DNA of 64,000 nt from Undaria pinnatifida (lineage: Eukaryota > Sar > Phaeophyceae > Laminariales > Alariaceae): contig JABAKD010000002.1 in NCBI GenBank assembly GCA_012845835.1, positions 12,751,120 to 12,815,119 on the forward strand. The letters are read 5' to 3'. Below are positions 12,836 to 22,534 of the stretch, piece after piece (within the stretch, counting starts at the first letter, position 1; each line of letters begins with the position of its first letter). The translations under genes were made by a program, and so were the position numbers. The notes below the pieces were generated by a model. That model was given only the letters and a program-made list of their open reading frames with translations. It was not told the DNA's origin and did no database searches.

Positions 12836-13056
12836 CAGGGGAGCACATTGAATATAAAAGAGAAAGCGGAGCCACACTCTTAGAAAGGTCAAAACGAAAA
12901 ACAAATCGGAGCGTTGTGATTGCTGTGCAAATCGAGAAAACGACGTTATTTTTCAAATATTTTTTTTTCTTGGTTTTAGTAACGCCCCCCCCCCCCTGCC
13001 TGGCTCCTTAAAAAACAAAAATGTGGGTGACATTATTTTTTTTGTGTGCTCCCCTG
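12836..13056. mobile_element. MITE-H, 221 bp, with 7-bp flanking repeat
   Basis: The ends are perfect 12-bp inverted repeats, CAGGGGAGCACA and TGTGCTCCCCTG. The direct repeat GTTATAC flanks both sides exactly (12829-12835 and 13057-13063), a convincing target-site duplication of 7 bp, or 8 bp with one base lost. CAGGG-type ends recall hAT elements, which make 8-bp duplications. The interior is non-coding. A truncated relative lies at 2150-2345. Confidence 0.75.
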
Positions 13057-13069
13057 GTTATACTCACAG

Positions 13070-14600
13070 TAGTCACTGTGACTGAGTGGTCTAGTGGGTA
13101 GCAAGGACGAGTATAGTCCGCGGTTTTTCCTCACGCGCTAAAATCATATTGTACCTGGTGACGCAACGTGCGGCGATGGAGATGTTACCCAAGATATACC
13201 CCTTTTTGGCCAGATTATTTTCTGAATGACGAAGCTCCTTAACGCCCAAAAATCGTTATAAGGTCATCCTGATTCTGCAAAAATGATTGTTTCGGATACC
13301 TGGGGCCTCACGGGTTCGTTCATCGGATTGCCCTTTCGGCTTGCTCAAAAACCAAATCGGGTGGGGGTATGGAGCTCCTCCACTTAAGAACCTTGTAGGA
13401 CAAAAAAAAGGGGCGCAACTTCACCGTGGCATCAGGCGCACACCCTTGGAGTATTGTTTCCCACCTGCGCACAGCGTCATCACCGTCTTGCGCGCGTGGA
13501 GGTCTGTATCTTCGTATTTTCGGCATTTTGTTTTTAGTACTGATTGATGTGAACACCGCTCACTTTCGGAGCTTTGATACTTACCTGCTCCCTTGGGTAC
13601 TTTGCCACCTACCAGTAGTGTAACTGTCTGTTCGTAAACGTGCAGGCTACTCGTATGAATAGTATATAGTACACGGCTATTAAAAGCTCTTAATAGTAGC
13701 ATACAGACCACACTTTACAGCGTCGACCAAGGATATTCCACCAGTAAGTAATATCGACATACCAGGTAAGCAATTTGCCAGTCAGAAAACTTCGGGTACG
13801 AAATGTCCTTTAGTACGGTCTGGGGTCTGGGTACATTGGTATGATAAACGCGTCGGAATGTGATGGCTTTGGTTCTGTGTAATGTCGGGTTTTGATAACA
13901 AATGCTGCAATGGCAACTGCGGAAACCGGACGATGCCCCCCCTCTCTTTCAAACACACTATTGTCGGCGTTTGATTTGATGCCTTGGCCCCTTCGTGGGG
14001 TAGATACTGGCCTCGGCCTATTTTTTTTCTGGCATGAATGAATGGTCTGTTGTTTGTTGTGGATATAATATAGAGTTTCGGACTTTAGCTTCAGTTTCCC
14101 TTCATTTGAATTTTGGCTCTTACAATGGCTCGGCGCTTGCTTCTCATCCCCAGTCCTTCAGGGGGAAACCACTTGGAACTAATATGGTATATGTATTGCA
14201 AGAGTATAACACATCGTACACGAATTCCAAGTTTTTTCATGTGCAGGACTGGGAATGAGAAACGCCGCTTCATTCGGAGAGTCTTCATTCAAAATATTCA
14301 AAAATCTTTCCCAGTCCGAAACTCTTTATTCCCGACCTCCTTGCTGCGTCGATCCCTGATATAATGTAATTTCGAGTCCTCGGTACTCTATATGGCCTGC
14401 GCTCTACATGGCATGCGCTGCTGGGGACGGTGGTGTACGACCAATTTTAATTCGTTTGTCCATCCCGTCTAGTATATTGGCATTTTTTTTCAGCTCGGCA
14501 TAAAACTCAGATCCGGGGTCACATAGCAGCCCTTCCCCCGTGCATGCCTCCATGTCAAACCAGCAGTTTCTTAGTATAATAGGAAGTACAATAGGAAGCT
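13070..14600. other. No recognisable gene
   Basis: No gene or RNA seen. TACCAGGTA lies at 13760-13768. The stretch 13310-13395 resembles 49635-49705 (GTTYGTTCATCGG, then TATGGAGCTCCTC), suggesting a remnant of another dispersed repeat. Confidence 0.4.
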
Positions 14601-14605
14601 GCAGG

Positions 14606-14863
14606 TGCTACGATAGAGGTATACCTTTTTGTGGCTGAAGTGGTTTCTGAATGACTGGGCTCCTTGAACCAAAATCGCCGGAAAAAAATAAATAATAGGC
14701 CATTTTTTTTTGCATGATTCTCGCTGTGTACGTAGGCCAAGGGATACTTCATCCGGACAGCCGTTTTCTTTTTTCTCCAAACACGTTTTTGGGAGAGGTC
14801 TTGAGCTCCCAAATTGAGGAAAACCTCAGAAAAAAAGTGGTGCACGTCTAATGTAGCACGCGT
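14606..14863. mobile_element. MITE-1 copy A
   Basis: The left end TGCTACGATAGAGGTATACC faces the right end GGTGCACGTCTAATGTAGCA. The family consensus terminus is about ACGCGTGCTACGATAGAGG. The interior contains two hallmarks shared by all copies: a CCGACGATTTTGGGTTAAGG-type segment, and GGGAGCTTAAGACCTCTCTC next to a CTGAGGTTCCTC motif. It is non-coding. Confidence 0.75.
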
Positions 14864-14878
14864 CAGGATCGTTTTTGT

Positions 14879-15100
14879 CAGGGTTTTTCACGGTTCATGA
14901 CCCGACCCGCGGGTCGGGTTTAATTGGTCTGGTCAGGAGGTTTTCCAAAACCTCAGTGGGCCGAGTTGGGTCGGGTCAGGAGGTATTCTAAATAAATATC
15001 ACGGACCGAGTCGGGAGGTACTGGATTCCTCACGGGTCGGTTCGGGTCACCCTGACCCGGTCCGACCCGCGAGAAGTGATCCTGACCGTGAAAAGCCCTG
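14879..15100. mobile_element. hAT-like non-autonomous element with 8-bp TSD
   Basis: A 222-bp element with CAGGGTTTTTCACGG at the left and CCGTGAAAAGCCCTG at the right. It is flanked by the perfect 8-bp direct repeat GTTTTTGT (14871-14878 and 15101-15108). An 8-bp duplication and CAGGG ends are the signature of the hAT superfamily. The interior is rich in GACCCG/CGGGTC and potentially self-complementary, with no coding capacity. Older relatives are at 26527-26750 and about 33680-34330. Confidence 0.85.
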
Positions 15101-15127
15101 GTTTTTGTAGTGCCCAAGCCTACTAAC

Positions 15128-15180
15128 CCCAACATATCCTTAACCTCAACCCTAACCTAACCCTAACCCTTATCCTTACC
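15128..15180 (+). repeat. Interstitial telomere-like CCCTAA tract
   Basis: Short run of CCCTAA and its variants (CCTAACCCTAACCC core, then CCTTATCCTTACCCTA). Further scattered CCCTAA-like words extend to about 15440. It adjoins the right TSD of the hAT-like element. Confidence 0.65.
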
Positions 15181-15505
15181 CTATCATCCACCAGGCTTTC
15201 CGTCCCCACACCGCTAGCTGCTCTCGCCCACGTTCCCACGTTAGAAACTCCAAAAACATGCCTCCCCACTCTCCACAGTCGCCTACTTGGTCAACATTTT
15301 AACAATTGATAGCACGGCTGACTGACGCAGCCTATCCCTAACCTAATGAAATGCAAACTAGCCTGCATCACACCTTGAAGCTGCAGCGCTGAATCTGCTC
15401 TGACTACGGTCCCTAACTCTACCTCTAACCCTTCTCCCAGAAACACGGCTGAGAGGACGGTGGAGGGTGGCGTGTCGAGGGCGGCGCGAGACCTTGTCTT
15501 CCATA

Positions 15506-15830
15506 TGTAAGTCTCGGCACGACTTAAGAAGACGTCAACTATTCTGATTATTAGCCAAACTAATCGTTTGCCGTTTCCCAGAGGTGCCGACTTTCCAATG
15601 TAGGAAGTTTTTTTTTATGTAGGATTATTTTTTTTTTTGTCTGGGTGGGGGTTTTCTTTGCTGGGGGGAACAGATTTTTGGCTCTTCTTCGGTCGCCCGA
15701 CTTTAGTCGATACAATCGGCCGTCCATCGGCTGACTTTGCCCGTCGTCTTGTTGACTAAAGTCACTTAGTTGGTTATCAGCACCTAGTCGTTTAATCCTA
15801 GTCGTTAAAATCTGCCCGACTCACAGCTCT
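15506..15830. mobile_element. MITE-3 copy
   Basis: Inverted-repeat element. The left end has GTCTCGGCACGACTTAAG; the right end has CCCGACTCACAGCTCT. The interior shows AGTCGGACTA/TTAGTCG-type short palindromes and GAGGTGCCGACT, shared with the copies at 17.85, 26.77, 27.43 and 33.06 kb. The left terminus is diverged and a TA duplication is not preserved. Confidence 0.6.
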
Positions 15831-15949
15831 TCTATCTGTGCTGCTGCATAGCGGGAGGGAATGTTATATACAACGAACGCTCGACGCATTTAATGTATGA
15901 TCGCCGCCCCCGGCGGGTAATTATACCCATCAGCGCCAAATATGTGAGC

Positions 15950-16260
15950 AAAGTGGACCACAACCAGAGAAAATGAAAGAGGCCTAAAGGCAATATTATC
16001 GCGACCTAGAAACGAAATAGGTAAAGAGACAAAGACAAAGGCAAAGACAAAGACCAGAACGCTTTTTAATAGGAATATCCTTCCCACACCCCACGCCTAG
16101 ATTACAACCAGGGAAAATTATGGAGGCCTAGCGGAAATAATGTGATCTGGGAATGGAGGATGTAAAGAGACAAAGACGAAGGCAAAGGCAAAGGCGAAGA
16201 CAAAGACAAAGACGTGAACGTATTTGTATAAGAATATCCTCCCCACACCCCCCGCCTAGA
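15950..16260 (+). repeat. Tandem duplication, ~140-155 bp unit
   Basis: Two diverged units: CAACCAGAGAAAATGAAAG to CACCCCACGCCTAGA (about 15959-16100), and CAACCAGGGAAAATTATGG to CACCCCCCGCCTAGA (about 16106-16261). Each holds an AAGACAAAGGCAAAGACA hexamer run. A shorter echo (CCTCACGCCTGGA) lies near 16650. Confidence 0.7.
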
Positions 16261-16309
16261 ATTCATACAAGTAGTCATGCACACACGGTATTTAATGTAC
16301 CTCCTAATA

Positions 16310-16570
16310 GTATTAGACATAAGTGTGATGGTATCTCCTCTCCATCGTTGCAGCGCTATGATGTATAGCAAGTGTCCCCTCATTTCGTGGCAGGCAGGCG
16401 TTATGGCCGGTCTGGAATGAATTGAGCCCGCCCCCTTCTTTTCAGAAGACATCCGGCGGACAACAACAAAATCCCAGAGCATAATGTAACATCCAAGCAA
16501 TCCTCGGGTGAGTGACCAGTACAGAGCCAGAGGCACCCCTGTACAGCAATAGTCGGTGCCACACAGGCGT
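16310..16570 (+). repeat. Dispersed repeat K, copy 1
   Basis: Shares an ordered series of blocks with 17058-17300 and with 40690-40905 (reverse): TGGTRTCYCCTCT, GCGTTATGATTTATAG-like, GCAGGCGTTAT, TCAGAAGRYRT, then CAGAGCCAGAGGCACC. It is non-coding; no terminal repeat is recognised. Confidence 0.6.
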
Positions 16571-16919
16571 CATCGGCAGGACGCGAGCCTGCGCGTGAAA
16601 TCACAACGGCTTTTCGAATCCATCTTTTAAAATATTGTCCTCCCCGCGCCTCACGCCTGGATATTCACACAAATAGTCATGCAAAAGGTATCCATGCATC
16701 TAGTACAGTACGAGGTCCCCCAGCAGAGCGGTAGAGTGCCAGAGGGCAATATAGCCGCCTTATCGGGGAAGCCGCCTTTTTCATTTAAGGTTGTGACTAA
16801 ATTCTCCAGCCATGCCAAGCAATCTCGACTGCCTTATATCGGAATATCGCCTTGCTCAGACCGCCTTAGTGGGGGACTCTTACTGTCATAGACATAAATC
16901 GCCCGAATATTGTCCCTGA

Positions 16920-17045
16920 TACGAACGTTAACTCTAACCCAAACCCTAACCCCGACCCTCTAACGCCAACCTTAAGCCTAACCCTGCACGGGCGTTGGAG
17001 AGTGGCGTCTAACCCCAACCTTACACCTAACCCTGATAGGGTGTG
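16920..17045 (+). repeat. Degenerate CCCTAA-like tract
   Basis: Contains TAACCCAAACCCTAACCCC and several further CCTAACCC words interrupted by GC-rich sequence. It sits between two copies of repeat K. Confidence 0.55.
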
Positions 17046-17057
17046 GGAAGGTGGCGT

Positions 17058-17300
17058 GTGACCCTGTTATGGTGTCCCCTCTTCCCCGTTGCGGCGTTAT
17101 GATTTATAGTCAGTTGTTCCCTTTATAGCTGGCAGGCGTTATCGCCTGCCTGAACGAACGATCTCCCCCCCCCCCTTATGTCAGAAGGTGTAAGGGGGAC
17201 AGCAAAAGTCCAAGACCAGAGATGTAGCACCCAAACAAACTTCGCGTGAGCGACCAATACAGAGTCAGAGGCACCACTGCAGAGCAGTAGTCGGCCCCTC
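17058..17300 (+). repeat. Dispersed repeat K, copy 2
   Basis: Same block order as 16310-16570, including GGCAGGCGTTAT, TGTCAGAAGGTGT and CAGAGTCAGAGGCACCAC. Confidence 0.6.
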
Positions 17301-17850
17301 TACAATACCTATATATCGTAGGGGGACATGGCGGTGGCTCTGTCCATAACAAATTTCGTGGTGGAAGGGAAGATACCTAGTCTCTACAGTAGTAGTGGTG
17401 GTCGTTCAATAGTGCGATGCCTTGCCAGACGACAACAATCGCATTAAAGTGGGAACCCCGTATTCCCGGGATAGTGCAGCACCCTCCAGGACGAGGTCGT
17501 GACAAGCGATTTTCACCGCACTACACTGGACCCCCCACACTAAAGGGTACCGCACTAAAGCGGGACTATGACTGCATAACCAAAATTGGGCGCGTTTTTC
17601 TCGTTTTCTTGTGATTTTGCGCTCTCGGCGGGTAATTGTATCCCGCAGCAGCAAACGTACACACTGTAAAACGAACTGGGACGAGAACTGTAAATAGACA
17701 TATATATATCTGACGCTGTGTGTGCACAGGCAGGTGTACTGCAGTTCATGGCGCATACCTGGTAGTGATACTTCTATAGGGGGGTAAACATGTAAATTAT
17801 GTACCTATTTTTTTTTTGTTTCTAGTTTTTTCAGGGGGGAGGGGCTGGAG

Positions 17851-18178
17851 CAGCTGTGAATCGGCAGAATTTCGCGAGTAAGAACTAATCGTTGGACACC
17901 GTTCGCCAACTGACGAACTTTAGTCGTCAAGTCGGCGTGGGAAGCAATCTGATGGCCAGCCGACTTGGCGACTCAGGTCTAGCGAGCGTAGCGAGGCAAT
18001 CTCAACCCCCCTCTCCGCGCCCACGAAAGGAAAACACATCCCGCATATCAAGCAAGCCTTCCTTTCAGTGCGGAAACCCATGAAGTGGGATAGTCGGCAC
18101 CTCCCCCGGACACGACTGTTCATGAGTCCGACAAATATCTAGCCATTGACTTTTTGAGTCGTGCGGACTCACAGCTTT
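17851..18178. mobile_element. MITE-3 copy
   Basis: The left end CAGCTGTGAATCGGCA and right end GACTCACAGCTTT are inverted repeats. Interior landmarks match the copies at 26.77 and 27.43 kb: GAGCGTAGCGAGG, CAAGTCGGC and GTCGGCACCTCCC. No coding capacity. Confidence 0.7.
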
Positions 18179-18179
18179 G

Positions 18180-20100
18180 GGGGGGGCTGGTAATAACTTT
18201 ACTTACTGCGGAGACCCACTGTTAGCAGGATGAAGTATCAAACAAAACAGGGGACAAAAAAGCACCCGTGTTTGTTTAATCGCGTTAGATTCAAGTTTAT
18301 TTTGTTGGCAGGTCTTACCGGGCATACGGAGCCTTCATCGAACATAATCGTAGCGGAGGAGAGCTCGCCTTCAAGGTGTCGATGCTGTCATTTTTCGTGT
18401 GAAATTTCATCCTGTCAACGGTGGAGTGCATCTTCTCCGTAATAGTCAGTTTTGCAGAAAAAAAGGAACGCGAGATGAAAAAACCTAGCACATGCGCGAG
18501 TTAGAGGAACAACAAACAGCGCAATAAAGAGAAAATGAGAGGTATCCAACGGAAATACCCGTCCACGACTCACGTAAACTGGAAATGGAATAATAGAAGA
18601 GAAACAGAAAAGAGACAATTTTTACTAGTAGACAAGAAAAGGGAATAACAAAAGAACTACCGGCAAGAGGAACCGAAGGAGAACGAGAAACACAAGTATA
18701 CCCTGCGGGATGGTAGCTATGGTAAAACAGGAACAAAGAACGCAAAAAAAAGAGGTCAAAAACGGAAAAAAAAATACGAAGAGACCGGCATTCTCCGCAT
18801 TTTCATGTGTCACCATTGAGTTCTTGTACCGCACTACACACTACTATACTGTGTACATGCCACACCTGGTACGTCATAAAGGGAATATACCACTGAAAAA
18901 AATATATTGGGAAATAAACAGAATGAGAACGAAAGCGCGCCTGTTTTTTTGTTTGTTTTTGTTCTTCTTTGTTCTATCCCATTTATTGTCCCAGCACTAC
19001 TCTCCTCGCGCTCCCTCCCTCCCTCCCTCCCAGTAGTAACTCGGATCCGGGGTCATATAACGGGCCCTCCCCCCTACCGACTACGGTATAAGAACGCCTT
19101 CGTTTTTATCATCACAAGAAGAATTCAGCATTTAAATTTTTCTTCCGTCATCGTCGACTCGCGTCGAACTGTGTGGGAAGGAATAGAATATCGTGAAAGG
19201 GAGCAGGAATCGACCTTATGACACTCGTCGTACGTCAACAAAATAATATGTACCAGGTAACTGGTAGTCTAGCTGGTTGGTGTGCCTTGTATTCATAGTC
19301 TCAAAGTGAGTAACAAGAAAAACAGCAAATCAATAATCCTATCAATAGAATAACGTTGTATCATGTGTACCGGTACCCCTTGTTGATGCGTGTTGCCTTG
19401 CGTGTAGTCAATACCCCGGTGCAAAACAGCAAAACGTTTGTTGGTCTGTTTTGGTTGGTGTGATAACAAGGTTGACTGGATGGATGGGTGGTCGGTTGCT
19501 TTTCGTTGTTGTACAATCGTTACGTAGTTGTATTTTAATGCTTCAAAGCTGGTTTTTGATAGTATTGTAGGTTGGTTGATTAGTATGTTGTTGCGTTCGT
19601 TTTTCAAGCGTTATTTGTCATTATTTGTCGTTCAACGCTTCCTCCGTTAATCTTTGTCTCAGTGTGTGACCGCATACCCTAGCTTGCTGGTCCATAATGA
19701 TTCCTCCGTTCCGCCATATCTCGCACAGTGTGACCATGTAACTTGTGCAAGTATCTACCTGCTTGAACATACTCAATCTAAGAAAGATCGGTACATACAT
19801 ACGTAAGAGAAGCTGGCGGATCCAGCGCAGATATACGTACTAAGTCGCCGTTCGGTAGCACTGGGGAATTGTCATTGGGGGGGGGGGGGGGTATTTATTT
19901 TTATGCGAATACGAAAAACGCGATTTTGGTATTCAACGACGCCCACCAGAAGTTCGCTAGTAGTAGTGTATGTTTCTCCTGGAGGGCACAGACACATTTT
20001 ACGAATTCCGACAATATCAATGTTTAAACCCTGTTCGTGTAGTCTGCTGCACGACCACAAAAGGCGCGGATAGCAATCGGACACAGGAATAATAGAGATT
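18180..20100. other. No recognisable gene
   Basis: Mostly A-rich, low-information sequence with a poly-G run near 19879-19890 and TACCAGGTA at 19251-19259. Small hydrophobic open frames at 18415-18834 come from T-rich antisense composition. No motif or RNA gene seen. Confidence 0.45.
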
Positions 20101-20114
20101 GTACTACAATTAAT

Positions 20115-20275
20115 AGCACCGCTAGTACTGCTACTATGTTGCTTCTACTATTAGCACTACCGCGACTGCTGCTACGACGGCTTCTACTACTACTGTTACT
20201 ACAACGGCCGCTACAACTGCTACTACTACTACTGCTGCTACTACAACTGCTACTGCTACTACTACTACAAAACGC
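20115..20275. repeat. Imperfect (CTA/CTG) triplet array
   Basis: Interrupted TAC/TGC triplets. They give Leu-rich and Ser-rich open frames on opposite strands, which are composition artefacts. Confidence 0.8.
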
Positions 20276-20964
20276 AATCGACATGCCACCGAAAAATGTA
20301 AGTGCCGCGTGTTGCGTGTTTTGATCTTCTACTTGTTAAACTCAGGGAGTGCTTGGAAGGCCTCGTGACGAGGTTAGCTTATATATTAGCTACCATGTAC
20401 GACAATCACTACGCTACGGTTAATGCTATACACCGTTAGTTAATGATCGTAGGAGAGCCTGAAATTCGCACAACAAGAGTTCGCTTCGATACCACTCAAA
20501 GCGTTTGCCTGGACTGAACCTGAGCACCAGTCGACACCGCCGGTAAGTCTATTGGTTTAACAAGGCCTGAGGCCAGTCTCGTGGGCTTGAATTCACCCCT
20601 ATTTTCTTGCGAAACGAAGTCTTGCAGAAAGCGCGTAGCGTTTGTATATGTATGTATGCATAATTCGATGTGAATCGCCGATGGAAGAAAGGGCTGACCT
20701 CTTCCCGCGATAAAAATGAAGGCGTTACTATACTGTAGTGGGGAGGGATGAGGAGCGCCCGCTATGTGGCCCCGGATGTGAGTTACAAGAAGGGGGGAAG
20801 CCGGAGAACTAGCACGAGGATCGAACATTGATGATTGGATGATTTTTTTTTTTGCTAAATATGGCAAGTGGGTCCATCATCGCTGTTGTCAGCAGAGCGC
20901 TGGCACACACCCCACGCGACCCCACGCGCTAAGATACGTTTGACACCGCATGAATACCTCTTTA

Positions 20965-21225
20965 TTTAGACTCAAGTTCTTGATCTGGGTCTGGCCCAAG
21001 TTCTTATTTGAAGCAGGGTGCGTGTCCGACACCGTCTTGCAGTATACTCCAGAAGAAACTCTGACTTTGGGCCAGAATCGAGTTCATGATTGAGGCAGGG
21101 TTTGTGTCCTACACTATTCTCCAATGAAATATAAGAAATTATTTACTTCGGCTAGTCTCAAGTTCTTATTATTTGAGAGACAGGGTGTGCCCTGAACGAT
21201 TATATTTCAGTAAAAGTACTAACAT
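20965..21225 (+). repeat. Degenerate ~80-bp tandem repeat, three units
   Basis: Units near 20995, 21076 and 21156 share CAAGTTCTTATTTGA, then GCAGGGTGTGTCC, ACAC and TTCTCCA-like blocks with many substitutions. Confidence 0.5.
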
Positions 21226-21329
21226 TTCCTCTTGTACGTTTTTCGTGGAATAAGTCGAGCCAAAACTTCTCAGGTGCCATTTTCGTAGGCGCTGTCGTGT
21301 ACCGTGCCAGGCATATTACATACTAATGT

Positions 21330-21596
<267 letters not shown>

Positions 21597-21850
21597 GTGC
21601 TTGCCATCCGACCATGTGTGCAGTATGAGCTTCAAGCGTTTATCACTTATAACATCCCCTGAAAGAAAAGCCTCGGAAACAAAAAGAAACCTATACACGA
21701 AGTCTAGCCCCTTCCTATGCCTACTTTCCTCTTAAGCTTTATTTACAGTGTTACTCCATTTGTTGTCCTCGCCATCCGACAACGTGCAGAGTATGAGTTT
21801 CAACGTTGGTCACTCAAAAAAGTCCCGAATATATGCCAGCATCGATTTCT
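21597..21850 (-). mobile_element. LINE-A 3' ends, two fragments in tandem, antisense
   Basis: Two short blocks, 21600-21740 and 21770-21850, each match the reverse complement of the LINE-A 3' end at 6490-6650. They share CATCCGAC..GTGCAGTATGAG and CAACGTTGGTCACTC; the first also keeps CTTCCTATGCCTACTTTCC. They are extremely 5'-truncated copies. The first is joined directly to the (TTA)n array. Confidence 0.7.
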
Positions 21851-22290
21851 TGGAAGGCTTATCATCATGGGGGGACGACCACCAACCCCCCACCCTCTAG
21901 ACAAACCCCAACAAGGCAAAAAATACCACACGGATCAAGGTCATTAATTGAGGGACAGCTGAGAAAGTGTGGAAAAAAACATCATGCGGATGAAAGGTCT
22001 CAAAGTTGATCGGTCGCCGACCCTATCGAGACCCATGCACAGTGACCCAAAAACGACGAGTGAGTCGGTCCCTGGCGGCCAGATATGTCGGAGTACCGCC
22101 AAAAATAGCTCGCGGTTATTTTCTAAGCGAATTACCACAAAATAAAGCAGAGATTAAGATTCTTACGGGTAAATTACTAACAACGTCAAAATGTGGCATA
22201 TCGTGACAGACAGCGGAGATCTGTCCGCGAAAAAAAACGCAGGGATTCCGTATAGAAAGGTGTGGCTTTAGTGAATAGTGGACAGGGGGT

Positions 22291-22374
22291 TATTATGAGG
22301 CTTAGTTTGGGTAAGCTATTGGTTAACCTTTTGCAAGTGGTCGAACGGACTAATACCCCGTTAATACCTTAAAA
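22291..22374 (+). mobile_element. TRIM-X LTR 1 (~84 bp)
   Basis: Matches the LTRs at 24749, 25036 and 41842 (reverse): GGCTTAGTTTGGGTAAGC, GGTTAACCTTTTGCAAGTGG, GACTAATACCCC and a CCTTAACA-type end. The first bases and last bases are diverged. It is directly followed by a primer-binding sequence, as expected of a 5' LTR. Confidence 0.7.
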
Positions 22375-22376
22375 AA

Positions 22377-22394
22377 TGGCGTCGTCGGCAGGAC
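22377..22394 (+). other. Primer-binding site (TRIM-X)
   Basis: TGGCGTCGTCGGCAGGAC begins with TGG, the complement of a tRNA CCA end, two bases after the LTR. The identical 18-mer follows the LTRs ending at 24833, 41206 and (reverse) 41842. The complementary tRNA 3' end would read GTCCTGCCGACGACGCCA; the tRNA's identity is not established here. Confidence 0.75.
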
Positions 22395-22534
22395 AGAAAG
22401 AAAAATTAATGGAAGAACCGCCCCAAAACCCGACGAAAACTCTCAGGACACTACGAACAACCCAAAGACAAAGACGCAAAACTCATAACTAAAAAAAAAT
22501 GAAGAACTATCGAGGAGCGGTGGTGGCTTGGAAG

